Positions 23,408-31,308 are shown, counted from the stretch's first letter. The stretch is 64,000 nt of DNA from Streptomyces malaysiensis subsp. samsunensis (GCF_024519315.1 NZ_JANIIC010000017.1:62001-126000), one strand, 5' to 3'. The notes: generated by a model not told the origin, from the sequence alone. Numbers and translations: made by a program.

Positions 23408-25474
23408 GGCGGCCGTCAGGGCGGGGACGATGCGCCACCGGCCGGTGGTGTTGGTCGCCTCCAGACGGCCCTCCATCGCGGCCTCCTTCAGCCGCGCGGA
23501 CACCCAGGGGCGGGAGAGGTTGTTCCGGTCGCACCAGTCCGTGAAGTCCTTCGGACCCACGACCATCCGGCCCTCTTCCTCGAACTCCTCCAGCGCGCGG
23601 GCGAAGAGCTGCCGTGCCTCGGCCGGGGAGGGCTTGTGGCCGCTCTCCTGGCCGAAGATCGGGGCGTCATCGCCCTGCTCGGCCTCGGGCAGCTCGGCCT
23701 CGGGGTCGATGTCGGCGTCCTCGGGGTCCACCAACAGCCCGTACTCCATGCCGTCCTCGTCCTCCTCCACGGCGTCCGGCGCCGCCGCCTGGTCGTCCCC
23801 GGCAGCGGTGCGGCCGGTGTAGAGGCGTCCGGCGACCCCGGAGGCTGCGCCCGCGGTGATGGGGTCGGCGGTGGCGCCGTTGCGCTGTGCCCAAGAGGCC
23901 AGCACCTCCATGAGCGAGACCGCGCGGTGGCTGAACGCCCGCGTACGGCCCGGAGAGGGGTAACGGTCCTCGGGGACGCCGGGCGTGACCAGGTAGCAGT
24001 ACCCGGGGCGCCGGTTGCCCCACGCCCCGGGGTGTGCGCCTGCATCCAGCACCGAATCCGGCAGGGAGAACCCCTCATCGCGCGGGTCGCAGCCGAGAGC
24101 GAGCACGGAGGGCAGGGAGGCGCGGGTGCTGGTGCTCATCTGGTCATAGCTCGGCCGCTGGAGCGAGACCACCAAAGAGATGCCGGCGGAACGGGCCTCC
24201 TGTGCGATGCCGGTGAACGCGTCGTCCCCCAGGGCGCGCAGGGTGTTCGCGGCCTCCTCCATCCAGGCGACCAGGAACGGCATCCCGGGGCAGCCACACG
24301 GGCGGCCGTCCGGGCGGCAGGTGTGCTCGGAGCTGTCCTGCACCTGCGCGCACTCGGGGACCCACTGGCGGTAGCTGTGGGCTCCGAGCCAGCGTGTCCG
24401 GGCCGGGATGGCTGCCTTGACGCCCTCCACCATGACTTCGGTGTCGGGGCCGCCCTCCACGCCCCAGTCCAGACCGGGACGCAGCGGGCCGAAGTCCTGG
24501 AACGCCTTCGGGTCCGACAGCCACACCAGCACATCGCGGCGGGAGAGAATCTCCGTCAGCAGGTTCAGTGCCGCGTCGCCCTTGCCCGAACCGGTACCGC
24601 CCGCGATCAGCAGGTGCGTGGAGTTCCGCTTGACCTCCGGACTCGGGTCGCCCGGCAGCCACAGCATCAGCGGGGCGCCGTCGTCGTAGCGGCCGATGAC
24701 CAGCGGATCGGCGATCGAACCGCCCAGGTCGGACGGGCCTTCCCACTCGATCGTCTCGGCCAGCATGTCCTCCGGCACGATCACCAGCTCGCCGCGCCGT
24801 GCCGAGTCGGCATCGGGCGTGTATCGCACGGCCGACGTCGGCAGGTCGAGCGCGGAGGCGATGTGGGCCAGCGCCTTCGTCACGTCGTCGTGGGTGTGCT
24901 CCCCGGCCGCCCCAGCGATCGGGGCGGTGACGCGGTTCGGCTCCACCTTCGCGGCCCCGATCTGCGCCCGCGCCAAACCGACCTTCTCCAGCAGCCCCTT
25001 ATCCGAGCCCGCGCCTTCCCCGGCCCCGTCGGTGCGGCGCATGGCCATGCGCACGTTCCACGACAGCGCCACACCGGGCCCGCCCATGAGGTAGAGGTCA
25101 TCGATCGGGCCGGTGGTCGGTCCGGCCAGGCAGGCGGCGGTGAGCCAGGCCGAACCGGCGGCCACGGTGATGGCTGAGTGGAGACGGCGCTGTTTGCCGG
25201 TGGTGCGGCCGACCCACCAGGTGGTGCCGGTCAGGGCCACGGACGCCAGGGTCAGACCGACCCCGGCCCCGGCACTGTTGGCCCACCGCTCGTGTCCGAG
25301 GGCCCCGGCCAGGCCCGCACCGGCGATGCCGAGCCATGGGGGGAGGTGGGGCTTGACGCGGTGCAGCAGGTACCCCGAGATGCTGCCCCCGCCGGAACCG
25401 CCGCGCGGGTCCATGGTGTAGCCGTTCATGGTGCCGTCGTCGTTGTAGGCGGTCACCCTGTTGTTGCGGGTCAT
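23405..25474 (-). CDS. traB: TraB-type FtsK/SpoIIIE DNA translocase of AICE-1
   Basis: 689 residues. Hydrophobic segments near 45-60, 70-85, 105-120 and 130-140 anchor a cytosolic hexameric motor. Walker A is GGTGSGKG (about 292-299) and Walker B is PFLVAWMEEAAN (about 399-410). An acidic linker precedes a C-terminal winged helix (about 640-689; VGPKDFTDWCDRNNLSRPW), which in TraB proteins reads the clt repeats. It pumps double-stranded DNA into the recipient mycelium. The ATG follows a GGGAGGT ribosome site. The candidate clt cluster directly abuts its 3' end. Confidence 0.94.
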   Translation of the reverse strand: MTRNNRVTAYNDDGTMNGYTMDPRGGSGGGSISGYLLHRVKPHLPPWLGIAGAGLAGALGHERWANSAGAGVGLTLASVALTGTTWWVGRTTGKQRRLHSAITVAAGSAWLTAACLAGPTTGPIDDLYLMGGPGVALSWNVRMAMRRTDGAGEGAGSDKGLLEKVGLARAQIGAAKVEPNRVTAPIAGAAGEHTHDDVTKALAHIASALDLPTSAVRYTPDADSARRGELVIVPEDMLAETIEWEGPSDLGGSIADPLVIGRYDDGAPLMLWLPGDPSPEVKRNSTHLLIAGGTGSGKGDAALNLLTEILSRRDVLVWLSDPKAFQDFGPLRPGLDWGVEGGPDTEVMVEGVKAAIPARTRWLGAHSYRQWVPECAQVQDSSEHTCRPDGRPCGCPGMPFLVAWMEEAANTLRALGDDAFTGIAQEARSAGISLVVSLQRPSYDQMSTSTRASLPSVLALGCDPRDEGFSLPDSVLDAGAHPGAWGNRRPGYCYLVTPGVPEDRYPSPGRTRAFSHRAVSLMEVLASWAQRNGATADPITAGAASGVAGRLYTGRTAAGDDQAAAPDAVEEDEDGMEYGLLVDPEDADIDPEAELPEAEQGDDAPIFGQESGHKPSPAEARQLFARALEEFEEEGRMVVGPKDFTDWCDRNNLSRPWVSARLKEAAMEGRLEATNTTGRWRIVPALTAA

Positions 25475-25490
25475 GGCCGCACCTCCCTTT

Positions 25491-26048
25491 CTACTGCTGG
25501 GTGAAGTCCATGCGCGGCTGCTGGGGGCGCCGGGCACGGTGACGGACGCGGTTGATCTCTTCCTCGTACTGCTGCTGGAACGTGGCGTAGGCAGCCGCGG
25601 CGTTCTTGGCCGCATCCCGCAAAGCGTCAGCGGACTTCTGGAGCTTCCGGGCCACCTTCTGCGCCCGGATCCGGGAGCCGAACGTCTTGCCCTCCGGGTC
25701 CGGCACCGCGGCCAGCACACCCTTGAGGATCTCGGCGCCCATGGCCACCTCGATGGACAGCGTGACGGCCGCTGCACGGATGCTGTTGCAGTAGAACCGC
25801 ACCTGTGCCGGGGAGGTGAACTCCGGGGAAGGCAGCAGGGCTTCGGAGTGCGGACGGGCACCGCCAGCGTGGTTCTTGTTGCGGTTGTTGTTGACCGTGA
25901 CGTTGATCGGCGGGACGAACGAGCCGCCCATCGCGCCGACGAACCCGCCCGCCGCGGCGCCCGCGTTGGCGAACTTGTTCCCTTTGCCGTTGTCCGCGCG
26001 GCCGTTGGTGGGCCGGTGCGGGCGCTGGCCGTTGGTGTGCTGAGCCAT
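25491..26048 (-). CDS. Hypothetical transfer-operon protein
   Basis: 185 residues. The N-terminus is Gly/Asn/Ala-rich with a short hydrophobic stretch (AGAAAGGFVGAMGGSFVPPI); the C-terminal ~110 residues are predicted alpha-helical (SPEFTSPAQVRFYCNSIRAA, then a charged coiled-coil-like part). It lies just upstream of traB. I do not recognise the family; a transfer accessory role is inferred from position. Confidence 0.7.
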   Translation of the reverse strand: MAQHTNGQRPHRPTNGRADNGKGNKFANAGAAAGGFVGAMGGSFVPPINVTVNNNRNKNHAGGARPHSEALLPSPEFTSPAQVRFYCNSIRAAAVTLSIEVAMGAEILKGVLAAVPDPEGKTFGSRIRAQKVARKLQKSADALRDAAKNAAAAYATFQQQYEEEINRVRHRARRPQQPRMDFTQQ

Positions 26049-26065
26049 CAGACGGTCCCCTTAAG

Positions 26066-26572
26066 TCAGTTGGCGGTGCGGCGGACGATGAGCCAGGTGG
26101 TCTGTGCGGCGATCAGGTTCAGCAGCCACCACAGGGGCAGCGGACCGGCCAGCGGGCCAAACCCCGCGGCGGATGCGGCCCAGGCGAGACCGGAGGTGCC
26201 GAGCAGGGCCGCGGCTATGCGCCAGCCCCACACCTCCGCCCCCTTGGCCGGGCGACGGCGCTGCGCGATGCCCAGCCACAGCAGCGGGCCCGCGGCGGCG
26301 GGGGCGAGCACCAGAGCGGACCACCAGGCCATCACGTGCAGGAGCGCGGTGACGGGGAAGGCCAGCACGCTCAGGGTGAGCGGGGCGAGCGCGCGGCGGT
26401 GCTTCCACAGCCACCGCGCCGCGGCGTCCAGGGCCAGGCGGGTCAGGGTCGGGCGTTCGGGCACCACGACCACGAACGGATCAGCAGAGCGGCGCCCACG
26501 CTGGCGCGGGATACGGACGGTGGTGACGCCCGCCGCGGTCTTCACGGTGCGGGCACGGGTACGGCTGGACAC
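26066..26572 (-). CDS. Integral membrane protein of the transfer operon
   Basis: 168 residues from a GTG with a CCGGGAG ribosome site. A basic N-terminal ~55 residues is followed by four hydrophobic stretches, including LAPLTLSVLAFPVTALLHVM and GPLPLWWLLNLIAAQTTWLI. Probably a mycelial-spreading or pore-associated protein like other small membrane proteins beside traB. Family not recognised. Confidence 0.7.
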   Translation of the reverse strand: MSSRTRARTVKTAAGVTTVRIPRQRGRRSADPFVVVVPERPTLTRLALDAAARWLWKHRRALAPLTLSVLAFPVTALLHVMAWWSALVLAPAAAGPLLWLGIAQRRRPAKGAEVWGWRIAAALLGTSGLAWAASAAGFGPLAGPLPLWWLLNLIAAQTTWLIVRRTAN

Positions 26573-26607
26573 AGCGAAACTCCCGGGAAGAGGTGGAGTG
26601 GAGTGGG

Positions 26608-26991
26608 TTAGGCGGGGCGCTGTTCGTCGGGGTAGGCGCATGTCACGCACAGGCCGAGGGAGGTCGGGATGCAGTACCCGGCATCGGTGCGGCAGGCGGG
26701 GCAGGTACGGCGCGCGAGCATCGCCGCGGCGAGCGCCGCGGACTTCGCAGCCGTCATCGGCCGCACCCGCTTCGCCCGGTCCAGCCGGTACAGGAACGCG
26801 ACCTGCGTCCCACCGGCGCGGCGGTTGGCCCGCATGACCTGGGCTGCGATCGGCTGCCCACCGGGCCGCAGCCCGCGGGCCCGTAACTGACGGCGCGTGG
26901 CCATGCCGTCCGGCGCCAGGCGCCACGGGAAAGTGGGGATGCCGTAGCGGGCGCCGGAAGGGTCGTAGCACTTGCCGAACGCCGGGCTCAC
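26608..26991 (-). CDS. RRQRL-motif zinc-binding protein
   Basis: 127 residues. It carries ATRRQLRARGLRPGGQPIAA, the RRQxL signature of a small AICE protein family, and a C-terminal zinc ribbon with CPAC (RTCPACRTDAGYC) and CVTC. A GTG start overlaps the stop of the upstream gene (GTGA). Function unknown; conserved in transfer and replication operons of streptomycete elements. Confidence 0.78.
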   Translation of the reverse strand: MSPAFGKCYDPSGARYGIPTFPWRLAPDGMATRRQLRARGLRPGGQPIAAQVMRANRRAGGTQVAFLYRLDRAKRVRPMTAAKSAALAAAMLARRTCPACRTDAGYCIPTSLGLCVTCAYPDEQRPA

Positions 26992-27473
26992 CGGGCACCA
27001 CCGAGGGGGAGCGGCTGCACCCGCCACAGGACCTCGGCGGCCGGGGGCAGAGCGGCGCCCGGCGTGTGCGCGGTCCACCCCTCGCGGGGCGCGCCCTCGG
27101 CTTCAGCCGCGGCCTCCGCTGCGTCGAGAGTGGCGTGCACGCTGTGCAGGGCCCCGCGGTGGAAGAGGACGTAGACGCGGTCAGTCAGGGCGCTCTGCTT
27201 GCGGACCGTGCGGAGCAGCATCCGCAGCGCCTGCCGGTCCTCGGTATCGAGGAGGGACTGCGCCCGCAGGGTCTCCAGCTCTCCCTCCAGCCGGGCGGCA
27301 TCGGCCGTAGCGCGGACCAGTTCGGCGCGCAGCTCCTCAAGGGCGGTCTCCGCGCGGATCGCGGAATCGGTGACGATCTCGGCTTCCCGCCGAGGCTCCT
27401 CGGCCTCGGCCTCGGCCGTCATCAGGTCAGCGCGCAGGGTACGCAGGGTCCGGGTACGGCAAACGGCGATCAC
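26988..27473 (-). CDS. Coiled-coil hypothetical protein
   Basis: 161 residues. A long charged helix (about 20-95: AEAEEPRREAEIVTDSA, LEELRAELVRATADAARLEG) predicts a coiled coil, followed by a small C-terminal domain (RVYVLFHRGALHSVHATLDA). GTGA overlap with the upstream gene's stop. No recognised family. Confidence 0.7.
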   Translation of the reverse strand: MIAVCRTRTLRTLRADLMTAEAEAEEPRREAEIVTDSAIRAETALEELRAELVRATADAARLEGELETLRAQSLLDTEDRQALRMLLRTVRKQSALTDRVYVLFHRGALHSVHATLDAAEAAAEAEGAPREGWTAHTPGAALPPAAEVLWRVQPLPLGGAR

Positions 27474-28480
27474 GTGACGGCTCCTTCGAGGACGGGGGTG
27501 GTGGTCGCACCGTGGTCGCGCAGTTCCTGGTAGCGGGTGGAGACCCAGCCGACAGACCAGCCGCACAGCTCGGCAGCGGCACGCACCGGCAGTCCTGCCT
27601 CGAACGCGGCCTGAACGGTCGCGCGGGCCCGGTCCTCGGGGAACTTCTCCACCGCGGGACCGGCGGCCAGCAGCGCGGCGCGTTCACGCTCGGCCCGCTC
27701 CTCGCGCTCCCGCTGTTCACGACGCGCAGCGGCTTCCCGCTCGCGGCGCTCATCCTCACGGCGCTGGGCGGCCTCGCGTTCACGGCGTTCACGCTCCCGC
27801 TCACGCTGTTCACGCTCGCGCTCACGGCGCTCACGCTCTTCCCGCTCGGCACGTTCGCGGGCTTCGGCCCGCTCCCGTTCCTCACGGCGGGCCCGCTCCT
27901 CCCGCTCAGCTTGCTCACGGGCGAGACCGGCCTCGTGTTCACGCTGTTCACGCGCCAGCATCGCGGCGTGCTCGCGCTCCTCACGGGCCCGCCGCTCGGC
28001 CGCCTCACGGCGTTCGGCCGCTGCCTTCTCGCGGGCCTCCCGCTCGGCGCGCTGCTCCGCTTCCAGCGCGGTCACAGCCGCAGCGATGGCCCGCCGGTAG
28101 GCCAGCCCGGTTTCCGCGGTGACGATCAGCAGCAACGGCGCAACCGCATGCACGGCCACGCCCACCAGGTCTTTCTTCAGCGCGGAATCGGCGACGTTCA
28201 GCGCCAGGGTCATGCAGCCGGTCATCCACCGCAGCACGACCGGCCACCGGCCGCCATGCCCGCCCAGCCGGGCCAGCACCGCATCCAGGCGGACCACGAT
28301 CACCACCGCGGCGTCCACCACCAACGGCAGAATCGGCGCGGTCCAAGCCCACTTGGCCGGGGTGTGCTCGGATGCCAGCGGGGTGACGGTGAGGACCGAG
28401 TAGAGCATGGCGCCCGCGACGATCAGCCATGTGCCCACCGACAGAGCGCGCTCGGCTGAACGGATCTGAACCGCGTTCAC
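27470..28480 (-). CDS. DUF2637-type membrane protein with long Arg/Glu coiled coil and HTH tail
   Basis: 336 residues. The N-terminal ~165 residues hold four to five hydrophobic segments of the DUF2637/SpdB type (SVGTWLIVAGAMLYSVLTV, APILPLVVDAAVVIVVRLDA, VHAVAPLLLIVTAETGLAY). A ~115-residue, almost pure Arg/Glu/Ala helix then runs from about 165 to 280, and a C-terminal HTH-like part follows (VRAAAELCGWSVGWVSTRYQ). Membrane anchor, spacer and DNA-binding end suggest a protein tethering DNA to the membrane during transfer. GTG start by GTGA overlap. Confidence 0.85.
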   Translation of the reverse strand: MNAVQIRSAERALSVGTWLIVAGAMLYSVLTVTPLASEHTPAKWAWTAPILPLVVDAAVVIVVRLDAVLARLGGHGGRWPVVLRWMTGCMTLALNVADSALKKDLVGVAVHAVAPLLLIVTAETGLAYRRAIAAAVTALEAEQRAEREAREKAAAERREAAERRAREEREHAAMLAREQREHEAGLAREQAEREERARREERERAEARERAEREERERREREREQRERERERREREAAQRREDERREREAAARREQREREERAERERAALLAAGPAVEKFPEDRARATVQAAFEAGLPVRAAAELCGWSVGWVSTRYQELRDHGATTTPVLEGAVT

Positions 28481-28764
28481 GCGTCCACCCCCGCCCGTGA
28501 ACGCACCCGGACCGTCGCGATCAGGCACACCGGAGAGGAGAGGTCTTCGGGGATGTCGGGGGTCTCGCACCACTCCCACTCAGCGCCCGGCACCAGCTCA
28601 TAGCCCAGCGCGGTGAGCGCCGCCGCGCGTTCGGTGAACGTCGGCACCGGAGCGGCACGGCCGAAGTCGTGCTCCGGCCAGATCTCGAAGGTATTCAGCA
28701 GCACCACGTACAGGCGCCACCCACGAGCGCCGGTGGACATCTGCGCCGTGAACTCCTGCGTCAT
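28477..28764 (-). CDS. Small hypothetical AICE protein
   Basis: 95 residues (MTQEFTAQMSTGARGWRLYV, then WCETPDIPEDLSSPVCLIA). Starts by TGATG overlap with the DUF6284 gene and ends in GTGA overlap with the DUF2637 gene. Family not recognised; clearly part of the operon. Confidence 0.72.
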   Translation of the reverse strand: MTQEFTAQMSTGARGWRLYVVLLNTFEIWPEHDFGRAAPVPTFTERAAALTALGYELVPGAEWEWCETPDIPEDLSSPVCLIATVRVRSRAGVDA

Positions 28765-29027
28765 CAGGCCACCTCCGGCGAGATCGCCCCGTCCCGGTTC
28801 GCCAACGCCCGCCGCGCGGCCAGCACCCGGCGCCGGGCCCGGCGGATACGGCGCGCATCCAGCTCGGAGACCGGCCGGTCCAGCAGGCTGATCTGCACAT
28901 CCAGCAACTCGACTTCCGCTGCGATGAGCGGCATCTCGTCCTCGATCGCGTCCAGCTCCGCGGCGGTCGGCTCGCGGTCGGACAGGTCGGCGGTAACAAC
29001 CGCCTGAAGTGCACCGATGTGCTTCAT
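28764..29027 (-). CDS. DUF6284-type small protein, first gene of the leftward AICE-1 operon
   Basis: 87 residues: EPTAAELDAIEDEMPLIAAE and VSELDARRIRRARRRVLAAR. Helical, with a strongly basic stretch. Commonly the promoter-proximal gene of AICE transfer operons. The ATG has a GGAAGGAA site about 10 nt upstream. The leader contains two hairpins and a tRNA-like segment. Confidence 0.78.
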   Translation of the reverse strand: MKHIGALQAVVTADLSDREPTAAELDAIEDEMPLIAAEVELLDVQISLLDRPVSELDARRIRRARRRVLAARRALANRDGAISPEVA

Positions 29028-29063
29028 GGGTCGTGGTTCCTTCCAAGGTGGTACGGCCCGAAA

Positions 29064-29094
29064 GCGGCTCCGGTGTTCCGAGCACCGGAGCCGC
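29064..29094 (-). terminator. Hairpin with T-run in the leader of the leftward operon
   Basis: Perfect 12-bp stem GCGGCTCCGGTG with its complement and a 7-nt loop; on the minus strand it is followed by TTT. It lies about 35 bp before the DUF6284 ATG, so it would terminate an upstream small RNA or attenuate the operon. Confidence 0.7.
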
Positions 29095-29133
29095 GCGCCG
29101 TTGGGGAAAGCGGGCCGCATGATCCGGCCCGGA

Positions 29134-29213
29134 CCGCTCGGGAGTTCCGAGCGGATGGCGGACGGGGAGGGAGTTGCACCCTCGACCCCGCAGGGACGCT
29201 CTACGCGCCGTCC
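29134..29213 (-). ncRNA. tRNA-like segment followed by hairpin (low confidence)
   Basis: On the minus strand, 29213 to 29156 reads a 7-nt acceptor-like GGACGGC, a GTAGAGC block as in D-arms, a T-arm GAGGG-TGCAACT-CCCTC, the matching CCCGTCC, a discriminator G and an encoded CCA. Six of seven acceptor pairs form. A normal anticodon arm is missing; total length is only 58 nt. An 8-bp hairpin (29134-29154) follows directly. It may be a tRNA remnant or a tRNA mimic. Confidence 0.3.
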
Positions 29214-29402
29214 GTTGGTCTGCCACCAGCCATGCCGTACACCTCCCATCAGCGGCTTTGGCTGGGACCTATGAAGTTCTCAAGCAGCAGGCGCTTCCTT
29301 TCACCCCCTTGTGAAGGGCTTCCGGGCGCTACGGAGCAGCCCAAAGAAGGCCCTCCGTGCCGCCTCCGGTCTTGCTCGGTGGCGACGTGTTCAACATAGC
29401 CA

Positions 29403-29418
29403 ACCTGCTTAAGCAGGT
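29403..29418. promoter_or_regulatory. Perfect 16-bp palindrome upstream of GntR gene
   Basis: ACCTGCTTAAGCAGGT is a complete dyad 53 bp before the GntR start and between the divergent operons. It is a good candidate autoregulatory operator. Confidence 0.7.
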
Positions 29419-29470
29419 CAACCAAGATGGGTGGCTCGCTCAGGCTGGGCAGGTGCCTTACCATGGCGGA

Positions 29471-30313
29471 ATGAGCCTTGACCCGAACGACGACCGACCG
29501 CCGTACATGCAGGTCAGCAGCGTTCTACGAGCGGAAATCCTCACAAGGAAGTTCGAGCCCGGAACGCAGTTGCCGTCAGGCCCGGACCTGGCCAAGCGGT
29601 TCGAGGTAGCCCGCGGGACGGTGGGCAAGGCGCTGGACCTGCTGAGGGACGAAGGGCTGATCGTGACCCGCAAGGGGTCCGGCTCCTTTGTGCGGGAGCG
29701 CACGGAACGACCTGTCGGCCTGCGTCCCCACCTCGAAATGGCCTTCGCGGATCCGCACGTGACGGTGGACTTCGCGGGATTCAGCAGCGAGACGTTGCAC
29801 GGCGCGATGCAGGAACCACTCGATAAGATCCGCACGGGGCGACTCCGCCCCGAGTCGATCACGGTGCGGTTGCTCCTGCCTGACACCACAGCCCCCATGG
29901 CGGTGCCCACGCTCGTGGACGGCCTCGCGGACGACCCGGCCCTACGCAACCGCGCCCGGGACATCGCCCTGACGCACGCGGCCGGCATAAAGCACTCGGT
30001 CGAGGTGCTGGCCGAACTCGGCCTCGTCGAGAAGGCGACGGTGGAGGTCAAGGTCTACCGTGCGACGTCACTCTTCAAGCTCTACGTTCTGAATCACCGT
30101 GACGTGTTCTTCGGCTTCTATCCGCTGCGAGAGCGCACTCTCACGGTCGAGGGGGAAGCCCGTACGTTCTTCGACATCACCGGCAAGGACACGACGCTCT
30201 TCCACCACGCTGCCGGTCCTGACGGAGAGTCGATGGGGTCGCAGTACGTTCAGCAGGCCACGAAGTGGTTCGAGAGCATCTGGGACACAATCGCCTACGA
30301 ACGCGAGGCATGA
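29471..30313 (+). CDS. GntR/HutC-type regulator of AICE-1
   Basis: 280 residues. N-terminal winged helix (about 10-75: PPYMQVSSVLRAEILTRKFE, LAKRFEVARGTVGKALDLL, RKGSGSFVRERT). The C-terminal ~200 residues are not a standard UTRA domain and carry FFGFYPLRERTLTVEG. Equivalent KorSA-type GntR proteins repress replication and excision genes in pSAM2-like elements. A palindromic operator lies upstream. Its stop overlaps the HAD gene's ATG (ATGA), so the two are co-expressed. Confidence 0.87.
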   Translation: MSLDPNDDRPPYMQVSSVLRAEILTRKFEPGTQLPSGPDLAKRFEVARGTVGKALDLLRDEGLIVTRKGSGSFVRERTERPVGLRPHLEMAFADPHVTVDFAGFSSETLHGAMQEPLDKIRTGRLRPESITVRLLLPDTTAPMAVPTLVDGLADDPALRNRARDIALTHAAGIKHSVEVLAELGLVEKATVEVKVYRATSLFKLYVLNHRDVFFGFYPLRERTLTVEGEARTFFDITGKDTTLFHHAAGPDGESMGSQYVQQATKWFESIWDTIAYEREA

Positions 30314-30990
30314 TCATGGCACCCGAGACCCTCGATGGAACCCTGGCCCCCGTACGGCACGTGCTACTCGACTTCGACGGCCCAGTGTGCTCGGTCTTCG
30401 CGGGCTTCTCTGCCGGTGACGTCGCCCGAAGTCTGGCTGCACTCCTGAGCGGCCCCGACGGTGCACCGCCGGGGCACGAGGAGTCCGACCCCTTGGCGAT
30501 GCTCCGCCGTATCGCTGAGACTCGGGAAGACCTGGTCTCAGCAGCGGATTCGCACCTCACCCAACTAGAAGTCGAGGCCGTTGAGCGGGCCCGACCTACG
30601 CCGGGGGGCGTCGCCTTCATGGAAGCCTGCGCCGCTACCGGCCGCTCGGTGTGGGTGGTCAGCAACAACGCAACGGCGGCCATCGACCGGTACCTATCCG
30701 ATCACGGGCTCCGCGACCTGGTCGCGGGCACTTTCGGTCGTACCGCCGGTCGGCCAGAGTCGATGAAGCCTTCGCCGGAACTCCTCATCGCAGCCATGCG
30801 CGCGGCTGACGCGAAACCTGGCGAATGCCTGTTCATCGGGGATGCGGTCCGGGACGTCGAGGCCGCCCATGCGGCCGACATGAAGACGATCGGGTACGCC
30901 AACAAGCCGGGCAAGGCGGATGCTCTGTCCGCGGCTGGAGCTGTCGCGGTGGTGACCTCCATGGAGACGCTGGCAGCAAGCGTCACCTGA
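30310..30990 (+). CDS. HAD-superfamily hydrolase coupled to the GntR regulator
   Basis: 226 residues. HAD motifs: I LLDFDGPVCS (Asp nucleophile, second Asp two residues on), II WVVSNNATAA, III lysine in SMKPSPELL, IV FIGDAVRDVEAA. It is a soluble phosphatase or phosphoglycolate/nucleotidase-like enzyme of unknown substrate. Strict coupling to the element's GntR regulator suggests it makes or removes the regulator's ligand; this is inference. Element-borne Nudix enzymes have comparable signalling roles in pSAM2. Confidence 0.87.
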   Translation: MIMAPETLDGTLAPVRHVLLDFDGPVCSVFAGFSAGDVARSLAALLSGPDGAPPGHEESDPLAMLRRIAETREDLVSAADSHLTQLEVEAVERARPTPGGVAFMEACAATGRSVWVVSNNATAAIDRYLSDHGLRDLVAGTFGRTAGRPESMKPSPELLIAAMRAADAKPGECLFIGDAVRDVEAAHAADMKTIGYANKPGKADALSAAGAVAVVTSMETLAASVT

Positions 30991-31045
30991 CATCAACGCT
31001 GACATCAACCGGCGGCGCGATCCTGAGGCGCAATTCCGGGGCCTG

Positions 31046-31065
31046 TGGGCCATGTGTGGGCCAGC
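31046..31065. repeat. Candidate integrase arm site, right
   Basis: TGGGCCATGTGTGGGCCAGC matches 17951-17970 except at one base, in the same orientation, about 72 bp before the attR core. Two TGTGGGCCA words lie 11 bp apart. Confidence 0.65.
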
Positions 31066-31136
31066 CGCCCAGTGGGGGCGCGCGATCCTCACATCTGTGC
31101 AGCTCAGAGGCTGGTTGGATCGGGACACCGCATCGC

Positions 31137-31206
31137 TCTTGAAAACCGTCGTGGCAGCGATGTCACCGAGGGTTCAAATCCCTCAGCCTCCGCCGAGGTC
31201 AGCGAA
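31137..31206. repeat. attR of AICE-1 (70-bp direct repeat)
   Basis: Carries tRNA-Ser positions 32 to the end but no 5' half, so it is a tRNA fragment marking the right junction. Confidence 0.97.
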
Positions 31207-31216
31207 TTAGCTGGTC

Positions 31217-31251
31217 AGAAGAGGTGCCCCTGGTACGGGGGCACCCCTTCT
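31217..31251. terminator. Original tRNA-Ser terminator beyond attR
   Basis: Hairpin homologous to 17861-17895 with changed bases in loop and stem; this should be the host copy displaced by integration. Confidence 0.8.
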
Positions 31252-31308
31252 GCGTGCTCGGCGGCTCGCCCTGGGGCGTTGGAATTGCACTTTGATGCCG
31301 GCCGTGGC

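Larger units (their letters stand above)
17781..31206. mobile_element. AICE-1: integrative conjugative element in tRNA-Ser(UGA), prim-pol replication type
   Basis: A 13.4-kb element bounded by 70-bp perfect direct repeats. It contains int and xis next to attL; a P4-type helicase plus prim-pol protein for replication; an FtsK-like TraB for double-stranded DNA transfer between mycelia; several small membrane and transfer proteins; and, rightward at the far end, a GntR regulator and a HAD hydrolase. Gene content matches the RepPP class of actinomycete integrative and conjugative elements. All core genes have intact reading frames, so it may be functional. Confidence 0.93.
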
